A stretch of DNA of 29,555 bases from a virus: positions 1 to 29,555 of the IMG/VR virus record IMGVR_UViG_3300044825_003425, one strand, 5' to 3'. Every line of letters starts with the position of its first letter. Position 1 is the first letter of the stretch. The position numbers were made by a program, and so were the translations under genes. The notes beneath the pieces were generated by a model. That model ran no database searches. It was given only the letters and a program-made list of their open reading frames with translations, and was not told where the DNA came from. Positions 7,523-15,249 of the stretch are shown here, piece by piece.

Positions 7523-8698
7523 ATGATCCCGTATCAAAAAGCGGTCGTCGCACACGATTGCGTGAAGCGCGCACACAAAGACTTTCCATCGCTCGCGCTC
7601 GAGGTCTGGTCGGGTATCGTGGGCACAGGCAAGGTGGACCCCGGTTCAATCGGCGAAGCGCTGCGTGACACCGTGCCAGACGCGCATGCCGCCGTGGTTG
7701 CGTCGGTCGATGTTGCTGCTGCATACGCTTTCGATTTGTGGCTCCGCGAGTACACACGTCAGCGTGATTGGTGGACGCGTGCCAAGGCGTTCGAGCGCCG
7801 GGACGCGGCCCGGAAGATCTGGACGGAGTTCACCAAGCAAGCCGACCACGCGAAAGAAATCGCGTACGGATTTGGCTGGGACGATTCCGCCGCGTGGACG
7901 ATTCTGCGGGATGTCCGCCAAGTATCTGGCGACATGGCGCAAGTGAAGCGTATCGCCGCACTCGCGGGCCGGATGTTCGCCGCGCTGAATGGAAGCGCGG
8001 TCAAGCGCGTACCTGGCATGGCCGGCGAGATTTACTCAGTCGAGCAAGGTAACTCGATCGAGCGCCTCCTGCCCGCTGAACTGGCGCTGCTCGACTCGGG
8101 GCTGCTCGAGCTCCCGCTGCTCAATCGACTCGCGACTCGGCGCGCTGCGCAGTATGCCGTGCGTGGGACGCAGAAGCGCACACGCGGACCGCTTGTCGTT
8201 GCCATTGACGAAAGCGGCAGCATGCACGCCACACGCATTGAATGGGCGAAAGCGGCGGCGCTCGCGGTCGCGCGTGTCGCGCAAAAAGACAACCGTGTGA
8301 TGAAAGTTGTTCACTTCTCGACGTCGTGCGTCGTGCAGGACCTCCGTCCGTCCGACCCGGCGAGCGTGCTGGAGATGGTCCGCACGTTCCTCGGCGGAGG
8401 CACGGCGATTGGGACGGCGCTCGAGGCTTGCGTTGCGGAAGTCGCCGCGCTCGAGACGAAGGGCGCGCGAGGCGCGGACATCATCTGCATCACGGACGGC
8501 GTGGACGGCACCACGGACGCGCAAGAACGCGCGCTCGACATCGCGGACAAACTTTCCGCACGTCTCTGGACGGTAGGCATCGAGTGCGAAATCACGCCGG
8601 ACTATCCGATCCGGCGACGTGCGGTGACGTTCACCGAACTCGGACGGGATGGATTGACGAATGCGAGTACGGTGACGGCGCTCGCGCAAGCAACATGA
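7523..8698 (+). CDS. VWA-domain protein (ViaA/CoxE-like), MoxR partner
   Basis: This 391-aa protein has a helical N-terminal half and a C-terminal von Willebrand A domain. The MIDAS metal site is complete: D-E-S-G-S at residues 229-233, Thr294 in GGGTAIGTAL and Asp325 in ICITDGVDG. The linker NSIERLLPAELALL (about 177-190) is typical of ViaA/CoxE-type VWA proteins. In known pairs the VWA protein binds substrate and the MoxR ATPase remodels it. No signal peptide is visible, so it should be cytoplasmic. It has its own promoter (P3), whose start lies almost at the ATG, so dosage relative to the ATPase may be set independently. Confidence 0.92.
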   Translation: MIPYQKAVVAHDCVKRAHKDFPSLALEVWSGIVGTGKVDPGSIGEALRDTVPDAHAAVVASVDVAAAYAFDLWLREYTRQRDWWTRAKAFERRDAARKIWTEFTKQADHAKEIAYGFGWDDSAAWTILRDVRQVSGDMAQVKRIAALAGRMFAALNGSAVKRVPGMAGEIYSVEQGNSIERLLPAELALLDSGLLELPLLNRLATRRAAQYAVRGTQKRTRGPLVVAIDESGSMHATRIEWAKAAALAVARVAQKDNRVMKVVHFSTSCVVQDLRPSDPASVLEMVRTFLGGGTAIGTALEACVAEVAALETKGARGADIICITDGVDGTTDAQERALDIADKLSARLWTVGIECEITPDYPIRRRAVTFTELGRDGLTNASTVTALAQAT

Positions 8699-8704
8699 GG
8701 GAAC

Positions 8705-9661
8705 ATGGGCGAACAACTGAAACGAACTGGGACGATCAATCTTTTCGACACGCACTTCGGGATTTGGGAGGAAGGCCCAGAAGATAGGAAGCTTTGGGAT
8801 GCGTTCTGCGCTGGCTTGATGCACGTCTTTTCTGCATTACGTGGCCACCTATACAAGCGCGGATGGACGCTGCAAAAAGACGGCGGAGTGCACAAGGTCA
8901 TCCGTGACGGTCATTATGTTGGGCGCAAAGGTGACTTGGAAGCAGTGGTACAGTGCTCCGGCCGGACGTTCAAAGTCGAGTTTTTCCAGAACGTGAACAT
9001 CAAGAACCGGAACGGAGGACGGTACGATTTCGACAAATACGAGAAAGCACCACCGCGATTGCAGCGCCAAATGTGGGCGGAGATGGTTGCGCTCACGAAG
9101 TGGGCGCTGTCGGTCGGATATTGCTTCGAGTCGAAGGAACACCGCGGCCGTGTGCCGATCGATGTGTTGCGTCCCATCGAATTACAGATCCGCGATAGAA
9201 TGCAGACGCAAGTGCAATACGGAAACGATCCGCTCGATTACTTCAATCGAACGTGGGAGGTAGACCGATTCAAGCGTGGTGCAGATGGGTGGCCGCTCGA
9301 TTCCGAAATCGGCTCATATAACCGAAAGGATCGCGACGGAGCGCTGATGTTGAATGGCGACATCAGGTACTTCTACCATTGGGACAAGCGCGTTGGAGTC
9401 GGTCGAGTTTTCACGTCGATGAACAATATGTGGGAAGTCTGGTCGCTCGACCGCAAGACGCACCTGTCGAAGCAGGCGAGCTTCGAACTGTTCTCGTGTG
9501 CAGACGCCAGCAAGCTCCCGCGCCGGAAACCGTTGAAGCACGCTGAGCAGATCGCCCGCCTGCGATCCGAACTCGAGAAGGCGACAAAAACAAACGACTG
9601 GAAGCGCGTCCAGAAACTTGGTCGAGTGCTCGCACGACTGAGCACGCAGCAACAAAAGTAG
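8705..9661 (+). CDS. Uncharacterised 318-aa protein downstream of VWA
   Basis: It starts at ATG 8705, 6 nt after the VWA stop, with GAGGGA just upstream. It is rich in aromatic and charged residues, with HYVGRKGDLEAVVQ and KVEFFQNVNIKNRNGGRYDF around residues 70-110. Further on are GYCFESKEHRGRVP (about 137-150), DIRYFYHWDKRVGVGRVF and NNMWEVWS (about 218-245), and a basic C-terminal helix (AEQIARLRSELEKATK). I do not recognise the family. It shares the P3 transcript with the VWA gene and may be a third component of that cassette. Confidence 0.8.
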   Translation: MGEQLKRTGTINLFDTHFGIWEEGPEDRKLWDAFCAGLMHVFSALRGHLYKRGWTLQKDGGVHKVIRDGHYVGRKGDLEAVVQCSGRTFKVEFFQNVNIKNRNGGRYDFDKYEKAPPRLQRQMWAEMVALTKWALSVGYCFESKEHRGRVPIDVLRPIELQIRDRMQTQVQYGNDPLDYFNRTWEVDRFKRGADGWPLDSEIGSYNRKDRDGALMLNGDIRYFYHWDKRVGVGRVFTSMNNMWEVWSLDRKTHLSKQASFELFSCADASKLPRRKPLKHAEQIARLRSELEKATKTNDWKRVQKLGRVLARLSTQQQK

Positions 9662-9679
9662 CAGCACAATCTTTTTTTC

Positions 9680-9708
9680 TTGACGCGCTATAAACTGCGC
9701 GCTAGATG
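9680..9708 (+). promoter_or_regulatory. Promoter P4, CTATAAMC class, leaderless
   Basis: TTGACG (9680-9685), a 17-nt spacer and TAGATG (9703-9708). CTATAAACT lies at 9688-9696 and a run of seven T precedes the -35. The ATG inside the -10 (9706) cannot be the start. ATG 9718 lies 15 nt after the first base of the -10, as in the sibling promoters. Confidence 0.72.
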
Positions 9709-9717
9709 TTGCGGACC

Positions 9718-10197
9718 ATGAACGAGACGATGACAACGGCAGCAAATGTGGTGGCAGAACTTCAGTCCGGTGGGTTCGAGACGCGTCCCCTCTCTGGTCG
9801 CGAGTTCCCCGTTCCGCATAGCGTTGCCTCGGATCCTGCGTATCGCTGGCGTCTTCTCTCGATTGGCGCGTGTCGTCGCATTCTGCGTGCTGCATTCCCG
9901 CAAGAGAGCGGCAACATGATCGACCATTGGGCGGGTAACGAGAATCTGGACGCGTTCACTGGCTCGCTTGGTGTTCAGATTCGTGCGGCTGTTGCTGCCG
10001 CGATCTGTCCGCGCACGGACATCCTTCAGGATGCCGTCATCGGGCGACGCGCGCAGCACGTGCTCGCTGGCGTTCCGGCAAAGCCTGCGCGTGCGCTCCG
10101 TCCGCTTGACGTGGTTCGCACCAAGACGCGCACGGCGGAGCGTCAGGAAGCGATTGACGCGCTCGAGCTCGCCAACATGGGAAGGATGTACGCGTGA
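9718..10197 (+). CDS. Uncharacterised 159-aa protein, first gene of P4 operon
   Basis: The frame is open from 9706, but that ATG is part of the promoter -10 box. ATG 9718 fits the leaderless spacing and ATG 9730 is possible. The protein (MNETMTTAANVV) has a helical core (YRWRLLSIGACRRILRAAF, then DAFTGSLGVQIRAAVAAA). Its C terminus is basic and lies before the overlap with the next gene. No family is recognised. It heads a run of eight genes joined by 4-base overlaps up to 13103. Confidence 0.72.
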   Translation: MNETMTTAANVVAELQSGGFETRPLSGREFPVPHSVASDPAYRWRLLSIGACRRILRAAFPQESGNMIDHWAGNENLDAFTGSLGVQIRAAVAAAICPRTDILQDAVIGRRAQHVLAGVPAKPARALRPLDVVRTKTRTAERQEAIDALELANMGRMYA

Positions 10198-10379
10198 GTG
10201 TGTCCGCTCCCCGTCGCCCCGACGGATCCGAGTATCCGCCGGACATCCTGTTCCTTGCGGACATCTTCGGTGTCGAGCCGGAGAGCATCATGCGCAGCGG
10301 ACGAACCCCGTCCGAACGCACGGAACGAGCAACGGCAGACATGGGCCACTTGGTAGACCCCGACCGCTTTGCGGAATGA
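10194..10379 (+). CDS. Small protein of unknown function
   Basis: This 61-aa frame starts with GTG 10194, overlapping the preceding stop (GTGA). It contains PPDILFLADIFGVEPESIM, which could form a short helix-turn-helix-like segment, and an acidic end. The case for it is the 4-base overlaps at both ends. Confidence 0.6.
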   Translation: MSVSAPRRPDGSEYPPDILFLADIFGVEPESIMRSGRTPSERTERATADMGHLVDPDRFAE

Positions 10380-10906
10380 AAGGTATTGTTTCCATGGATC
10401 ACCCCATCATTCGATTTCTTCAACGCAATGATGCCCGCGAAACGTGGGAGTACGAGCGGCCTGTGATTCTTGCGGTCGAACTACTTTGCCTTATTGCTGG
10501 CGCATGGGCCGCGCCCACGCGTGACTCGATGTGGCTCTTGCTCGTGTCGTCCATGCCGCTCACTCTTTTGGCCACTGAGTTCGCGCGCGCTGACCGCTCT
10601 GGCGCTGCACGCAAAGCCGAGCGAGCAGCGGCGCTCGGTATTCCGTCGGTCACGCTTACGTGCGAAGCGGACATGGTCCGTGTCGCGAAGAACCGACAGC
10701 TGCTCGCCGCCACGGCGCCCATCGTCGCGCTTTCTGCATCGGTTGCTGGTGCTGGCGGTGCTGGCATCACGCGTGCTGCTGTCGTCAGTTTCATCGTGTC
10801 CGTCGTCCGGTGGGCGATGGTCGAAGCGTACGGAGCGTGGCGCGCGTGGTATCGCTCGCACGTGCCGGTCAATATCTGCGTCGGAAACGAAAGGACATCC
10901 TCGTGA
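10376..10906 (+). CDS. Predicted four-helix membrane protein
   Basis: This 176-aa protein starts at ATG 10376 (ATGA overlap) or ATG 10394, which has AAAGG 10 nt upstream. Two hydrophobic segments lie at about residues 29-46 and 52-69 and two more at about 109-131 and 134-150. The first hairpin contains ELLCLIAGAWAAP. The plus-strand genes at 16573 (ELFALIAGAFAEP) and 19779 (LALGAFGAYAHEP) carry a related motif. It is probably in the host inner membrane. It has none of the features I would expect of a holin beyond size and hydrophobicity, and no lysis genes lie nearby. Confidence 0.7.
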   Translation: MKGIVSMDHPIIRFLQRNDARETWEYERPVILAVELLCLIAGAWAAPTRDSMWLLLVSSMPLTLLATEFARADRSGAARKAERAAALGIPSVTLTCEADMVRVAKNRQLLAATAPIVALSASVAGAGGAGITRAAVVSFIVSVVRWAMVEAYGAWRAWYRSHVPVNICVGNERTSS

Positions 10907-11625
10907 GTGCAACGGGTCGTGGTTCGCCGCGTATGCGGTTCGATTGGTACCGGACGCCCGCATGGTCATTGCTTCGGTTTCTCGACGAGCATGTTCTGTC
11001 TGGCGCGGGGACACGATACGTCGAGCCTGGTGCAGGCGATGGCATCCTGATCCGCGCGCTTGACGCATGGCGCGAGCGCCGGCGGTTGTCCCCGGTCCAT
11101 TGGGACGCGTGGGAGATCGACGAGCAGCACCGACGACTGCTCGAGGTCACCAGCGCGCGCGTGCACATTCGCGATTTCTTCACGTCGCACGTCCCCGCGT
11201 CTCTCTATGATGTCGCGCTTGGAAATCCGAGCTACGAGATCGCCGAGTCAGTGTACCGGCATTGTCGCTCGATTGCGCGCCAAGTGGCGCTGCTACTGCC
11301 GCTGGACTTCCTCGGAAGTGCTGAGCGACACGCGCTGTTCGCGGCGGATATGCCAGACATCTACGTACTCCCACAGCGTCCGACGTTCGTCGTGTCAAAC
11401 AAGATTGACGTGGACGGCAAGATGACCACGACGACGAGCGACGCGCAGGTCTATTGCTGGGCACATTGGCCCGAGCATAGGCAACCATTCGGCAAGGTGC
11501 GTATCCTTGGATTGACTCCGGGGGATGTCCTGTCAGGTGCGCGCGCAGCGGCCCCGCAGATCTGGATCGAACGAGGCGAGATCGTCCGGGTGGATCCGGG
11601 CGATCCTTTCTTCATTGGGAGATGA
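10903..11625 (+). CDS. SAM-dependent DNA (adenine) methyltransferase-like protein
   Basis: This 240-aa protein starts at GTG 10903 (GTGA overlap, AGGA upstream). ATG 10933 is an alternative. Its opening FDWYRTPAWSLLRFL resembles the 'D-(F/W)-Y-x-TP' opening of phage N6-adenine methyltransferase-like proteins. Motif I is VEPGAGDG (residues 40-47) for S-adenosylmethionine binding. The catalytic motif reads NPSY (108-111) instead of NPPY, a known tolerated variant. EID at 71-73 may be the acidic SAM contact. It may modify phage DNA against host restriction. Whether it is active, and on what site, cannot be read from the sequence. Confidence 0.75.
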   Translation: MSATGRGSPRMRFDWYRTPAWSLLRFLDEHVLSGAGTRYVEPGAGDGILIRALDAWRERRRLSPVHWDAWEIDEQHRRLLEVTSARVHIRDFFTSHVPASLYDVALGNPSYEIAESVYRHCRSIARQVALLLPLDFLGSAERHALFAADMPDIYVLPQRPTFVVSNKIDVDGKMTTTTSDAQVYCWAHWPEHRQPFGKVRILGLTPGDVLSGARAAAPQIWIERGEIVRVDPGDPFFIGR

Positions 11626-11990
11626 ACATGAGTACCAACAACGACAAACCGCAAGACGACAACATCCAGCAAAGCGAGTGGCGGACTGCGTGGGAGGAAG
11701 AGCATGAAGAAAACGCTCGTCTTCGCGCACGTATCGCTGACCTCGAGCGGAGCGCTGCATCTGCTCGCGAAATTGCCCGTGTGGCCATGACTCACACTGG
11801 CACGCGTGCGATTCGTGCCGAATTCTTTATCACTAAATTCGGCCCCCAAATGATTGTTTGCGATCCGGCTGGCGACGAAATCACCACGACGAAACGGCTT
11901 GCTAAATTCCTCGATGCTGCTCTTTGGTCGATGGTTGGTGTGGAGCCTGATCCCGATGGTGAACCTGTTCCAATTGGGAGTAGCGCGTGA
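11622..11990 (+). CDS. Small coiled-coil protein of unknown function
   Basis: This 122-aa protein starts at ATG 11622 (ATGA overlap) or ATG 11628. Residues about 20-50 (EEHEENARLRARIADLERSA) form a clear short coiled coil. The second half (IRAEFFITKFGPQMIVCDPA) is beta-like, followed by a helix. No catalytic motif is seen. It overlaps the next gene by 4 bases. Confidence 0.68.
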   Translation: MNMSTNNDKPQDDNIQQSEWRTAWEEEHEENARLRARIADLERSAASAREIARVAMTHTGTRAIRAEFFITKFGPQMIVCDPAGDEITTTKRLAKFLDAALWSMVGVEPDPDGEPVPIGSSA

Positions 11991-12271
11991 TTCGCGCTGT
12001 ACTCGTCGATGGTCATTGGCGCGTTGTCGACGATGTCGATCGGCGATGCATGCCGAACGACACGAATGAAGATGGTGAGATCGGTGGATCGTTCGTCTCG
12101 CGTTCTGCCGCAACGGAGCACGATTGGAGCGTCGGTACGCGGCTCGATGAACGCGCGGCGTTGCTTCTTGCTGGCGTTCTCCGACGTCTTCACGACGCGA
12201 ACCAAGAGCGCGCGATGCGCATTCTGAACACGTGTGAACCGTGCCGTGTTCGGTTCTGGAACAAACAATGA
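11987..12271 (+). CDS. Small protein of unknown function
   Basis: This 94-aa protein starts at GTG 11987 (GTGA overlap). It opens with a beta hairpin (RAVLVDGHWRVVDDVD). A helix follows (DERAALLLAGVLRRLHDANQ), and the end has two Cys (CEPCRVRFW). The two Cys alone are too few to call a zinc site. It overlaps the DUF1643 gene by 4 bases. Confidence 0.65.
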   Translation: MIRAVLVDGHWRVVDDVDRRCMPNDTNEDGEIGGSFVSRSAATEHDWSVGTRLDERAALLLAGVLRRLHDANQERAMRILNTCEPCRVRFWNKQ

Positions 12272-12879
12272 AACAGCAATCACTCCTTGCGAATACACAG
12301 GACACTCCGTTGATTCTTGACGCTTACGGATGGGGCGGCTCTGCACTGTTCTCGCACTGCAACAAGTACAGATATGAGCTTCGCCGCACGTGGACCAACG
12401 GAGACGGGACCGCGTTGGTTGTCATGCTCAATCCGAGCACGGCAGACGGCGCGAAAAACGATCCGACGATCGAACGTGTTTGTCGCACCGTACGTGTCGC
12501 TGGCGTGCGTGAATTGGTCGTGGTGAACCTGTTCGCGTATCGCACGCCATATCCAGCGGAACTCGTCAAGGCACACCGCGACGGGACTGACATCATTGGA
12601 GCCGCGAATGACCGGACGATCGCGGGACTGGCGATCAATGCGCGTTTGATCTTGGCCGCATGGGGCTCCTGCTCGGATGCGCCATTGCTCGCGCGAGAAC
12701 GGGCACACACGCTCTGTTTCGGGGCTGGTCCGCTCGCAGGCCGGGAACTCCTGGCGCTGCGATTGACGAACGACGGTGCGCCCGCGCATCCGCTCTATCT
12801 GCCGAAAGCGCTAACACCCACGTTGTACCCACGCGCGCAGCTCGAGCGCTGGGTCAGTGGCGAGAGGACCAAGCGATGA
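12268..12879 (+). CDS. DUF1643-family protein
   Basis: This 203-aa protein starts at ATG 12268 (ATGA overlap). It matches the DUF1643 pattern. There is an N-terminal RYELRRTW-type strand, then VVMLNPSTADG followed by NDPTIERVC, and then VVNLFAYRTPYPAEL. ILAAWGSC lies near the middle, and a C-terminal stretch on Pro/Leu with LPKALTPTLY resembles the family's 'HPLYL' ending. DUF1643 proteins are widespread in phages and bacteria and have no established biochemical role. The gene is complete and of normal length for the family. Confidence 0.88.
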   Translation: MKQQSLLANTQDTPLILDAYGWGGSALFSHCNKYRYELRRTWTNGDGTALVVMLNPSTADGAKNDPTIERVCRTVRVAGVRELVVVNLFAYRTPYPAELVKAHRDGTDIIGAANDRTIAGLAINARLILAAWGSCSDAPLLARERAHTLCFGAGPLAGRELLALRLTNDGAPAHPLYLPKALTPTLYPRAQLERWVSGERTKR

Positions 12880-13103
12880 CCTGCCAGCGCTTCACCGCTC
12901 CCGGTGCCGATCTGTTCATCTGCGGTCGCAATCTTCGCTCCTGTTATCGGTGCGGCCACACCGCACGGACATCCTGCCAGTTCGATGGGTGCGATCGCCC
13001 GTTGTGCGACGGACACGCACGCAAGGCCGACGGACAAACTCGCTGTTCGCAGCACGCGCCAATAAGCGTGAATGAGAACATGCCGAAACCGCCAGGTCGC
13101 TAG
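12876..13103 (+). CDS. Small zinc-binding protein
   Basis: This 75-aa protein starts at ATG 12876 (ATGA overlap). It has a dense Cys/His pattern: CYRCGH, then C-x-FDGCDRPLCDGHA, then CSQHA. This suggests one or two structural zinc sites of treble-clef type. It is the last gene of the P4 operon. Its stop overlaps the stop of the convergent gene in CTAG, leaving no room for a terminator between them. Confidence 0.72.
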   Translation: MTCQRFTAPGADLFICGRNLRSCYRCGHTARTSCQFDGCDRPLCDGHARKADGQTRCSQHAPISVNENMPKPPGR

Positions 13104-13504
13104 TTTATCATTCCGCCGGACATCCTACCGAATAACCGCGCATCATCCAGCTCGTACACGACAACCCGCGCAGCCTGATCTTCGTCCGTCACCGGACAGT
13201 ACTGCCCGCGAATCTCTGTGCTCTCGCCGTCGTTCGTCCCAGTCGGCACAACACGTACGCCGTACGTGCGGAGCAGCGTCGCGAGCCTCTCGCATTCTGC
13301 CTGTAACAGCCAGCGCGCACCGACGACAAACTCGATATACGGGCCGTGCTCCACGTCCATCCCGTCTGAGCTTCGCGTCGTATCGAACCCATGCGCGCGC
13401 AGCCATTCGACCGTCCGACGCACACCCGCGTCGATATTCTCCAGGACATCCTTCGGAAGAGCATCGACCGTGCGATCCATACTGTCGTTCTGTGTGTCTT
13501 GCAT
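13100..13504 (-). CDS. Uncharacterised 134-aa protein downstream of terminase
   Basis: I chose ATG 13504 (MQDTQNDSMDR) because the longer frame to 13900 lies inside the terminase gene. ATG 13480 (MDRTVDALP) is an alternative, and neither has a clear ribosome-binding site. The helical opening ENIDAGVRRTVEWLRAHGFD is followed by HGPYIEFVV, CERLATLLRTYGVRVV and VVVYELDDARLFG, an alternating helix/strand fold. The gene is probably co-transcribed with the terminase. I do not recognise the family. Confidence 0.7.
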   Translation of the reverse strand: MQDTQNDSMDRTVDALPKDVLENIDAGVRRTVEWLRAHGFDTTRSSDGMDVEHGPYIEFVVGARWLLQAECERLATLLRTYGVRVVPTGTNDGESTEIRGQYCPVTDEDQAARVVVYELDDARLFGRMSGGMIN

Positions 13505-13526
13505 GTGCGCGTGAACATAGCGCGAA

Positions 13527-15080
13527 TCAGGCGACGCGCACGCCCACGTTGCCGCCCGCAACAAGCTCGTAGTCGCGCGCCCCATGCGAACCAATCCAGC
13601 AGCCCATGAGCCGATCGCCTGTGTGTGCGTCGGGGCTGAACGCATAGATCTCTCCGATCCACTCAGACACCTCCGGCGCGCACACACCATTGTCGTTCGG
13701 GACGATCCACCGGCCCTGCGACATCTCGATGCCAATCGCGGTGACACCGAGCGCGGGGTTCCACTTGTTGACGTTTGTCTGGAACGCGAGCACGGGGAAC
13801 GGGCGCACGGCTCCCCCGGTCTCGTCGTACGCCTGCTGCTGCATGAAGTGGAACAGCAGCATCTGCGTCGCGTTTGTTTCGACGAACACGACCGAGCCAA
13901 ACCGTTCGTGGGCGCGACGCGCGCGTTTGACGATTTCCGGTCCGTCCCAATGCCCGCTTTCGACAGAGATTACCTGCCGCGTACCCGGCGGATACACGAC
14001 CTCGGTGCCGTCGTCGGTGGTGAACCGCGCACCTCGCGGATACACGAGCAGCGTGAACACGCACGAACGCCCGCTGCCATCGGTCTTGCCGACACCAATG
14101 TCCACGCCTGTGACGGTGAAGCATCCTTCGGGGATGTCCTCTGGGGCGAGCGATTGTAGCAGGCCAAGTCCGTCACCGAGCGCGAGTGCTTTCTCGACCC
14201 AATCTTCCTTGAAGTGGACCGAGCCTTCGCGCACCGCTACGCAATCGATCTGCCGGATTGTCTCGGGCGCACCTTCCCCACCACAGTCGATCACCTTCTT
14301 CGCGATGACCTCCGACGTGTACCGCTGCGGCCATGTGGGAGCGCCCGTCTTTGGGTCGCGCATTGGGAAGCGGCGCGCAACATAGCCAGGCTTGCGTGCG
14401 TACTCGTGTACGAGATCGTCAGGGTGGTATGCGGTGTTCAAGAAAACGACGCGTGCTTGTCTGGTCAAACGCGAAGCGATCGTCTGCTTGAACCACGCGG
14501 ACAGCTTCTTGCGCTGTCCCTTCGTGCGCGCCGTGCGCCACGTGCACACGTCGTCGACGATCACGAGATCCGCGCGTGCGCCCTGAATCGAACCGAATAC
14601 GCCGCATGCACGGATAGATGGATCGCGCGCGAAGCTCGTACGCTCCACCGTGAGCCGATGATCGGTCCACTTCTCCTCGCGACCAGCTCGAGCACCACGC
14701 TTCGCTTTCGCGGGGCGGAGTTTCGGAAATACGAGATGCAGCTCCGCGCTCTCATCGATGTACCGGCGTATGGCCGAGACAATCTCTTCAGCCTTTTCGT
14801 CGGTCTCGCTGACGATGACGATGCGGAGGTTCGGATTCTTGCCGAGCTCCCAGAGCGCGCGTCCAACGCTGATCGCGATCGACTTGCCCGCTTCCGCGTG
14901 CGCCCACAAGCAAAGCCTGGGTGTCTCAGAGATCATCCGATGCCACTGCTCGTGCATCGGCGCGTTCTCGAACGGTTTGTCCGGGTCCTCGTCGTCGCGC
15001 AGGACAAACGAGTTGAACGCAGATGGATTGTTCTGCGCGATGACCGCACATGAGCGGCGCGCGTCTTCGACCGCTTTCAT
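13527..15080 (-). CDS. terL: Terminase large subunit
   Basis: The packaging motor ATPase and headful or site-specific nuclease, 517 aa from ATG 15080. The open frame continues to GTG 15209 (560 aa). That GTG lies inside the divergent promoter, so a later start is favoured, but GTG codons near 15152 and 15176 remain possible. The Walker A is the divergent form AHAEAGKS (residues 60-67), common in terminases. Walker B is LVIVDD (172-177), followed by the coupling region VVFLNTAYHPDD (about 211-222). The RNase H-like nuclease has Asp327 in VTGVDIGVGK, Glu401 in VVFVETNATQ and Asp489 in HTGDRLMG. All motifs are intact. It is separated from the portal cluster by about 9 kb of plus-strand genes, which is unusual. 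Confidence 0.92.
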   Translation of the reverse strand: MKAVEDARRSCAVIAQNNPSAFNSFVLRDDEDPDKPFENAPMHEQWHRMISETPRLCLWAHAEAGKSIAISVGRALWELGKNPNLRIVIVSETDEKAEEIVSAIRRYIDESAELHLVFPKLRPAKAKRGARAGREEKWTDHRLTVERTSFARDPSIRACGVFGSIQGARADLVIVDDVCTWRTARTKGQRKKLSAWFKQTIASRLTRQARVVFLNTAYHPDDLVHEYARKPGYVARRFPMRDPKTGAPTWPQRYTSEVIAKKVIDCGGEGAPETIRQIDCVAVREGSVHFKEDWVEKALALGDGLGLLQSLAPEDIPEGCFTVTGVDIGVGKTDGSGRSCVFTLLVYPRGARFTTDDGTEVVYPPGTRQVISVESGHWDGPEIVKRARRAHERFGSVVFVETNATQMLLFHFMQQQAYDETGGAVRPFPVLAFQTNVNKWNPALGVTAIGIEMSQGRWIVPNDNGVCAPEVSEWIGEIYAFSPDAHTGDRLMGCWIGSHGARDYELVAGGNVGVRVA

Positions 15081-15194
15081 CAGCTCGCGCTGCTGAGCGA
15101 TGGATGCTCGCGTCGCTTGATCTGTTGCCGTTGGGTGCGCAGCCGCTTGCACTCCGCCGACACTACAGCGAGGCACGCAAATGCGCACGCTTTC

Positions 15195-15222
15195 TTGACG
15201 GACTATCACGCGTGATTACTGT
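15195..15222 (+). promoter_or_regulatory. Promoter P5, variant element, with leader and RBS
   Basis: TTGACG (15195-15200), a 16-nt spacer and TACTGT (15217-15222). The element after the -35 reads CTATCACGC (15203-15211), a variant also seen in the minus-strand promoter at 24955-24983. The leader is about 20 nt and GAGGAG lies before ATG 15250. The promoter overlaps the longest possible N terminus of the divergent terminase frame. Confidence 0.65.
15205..15216. repeat. 12-bp perfect palindrome inside promoter P5
   Basis: ATCACGCGTGAT is fully self-complementary and sits between the -35 and -10 boxes of P5, where a dimeric repressor could bind. It also lies just upstream of the divergent terminase gene. 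Confidence 0.6.
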
Positions 15223-15249
15223 CTTGGTTCGCGTGAGGAGTCATATCGA

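Noticed and set aside
10376-10906. Calling the membrane protein a holin
   Set aside because: Size and helices would allow it, but no endolysin or spanin gene is nearby and related hairpins occur in two other cassettes.
13100-13900. 266-aa frame extending into the terminase gene
   Set aside because: Residues before MQDTQ are an Arg/Ser/Cys-rich shadow of the terminase. Only 13100-13504 reads as protein.
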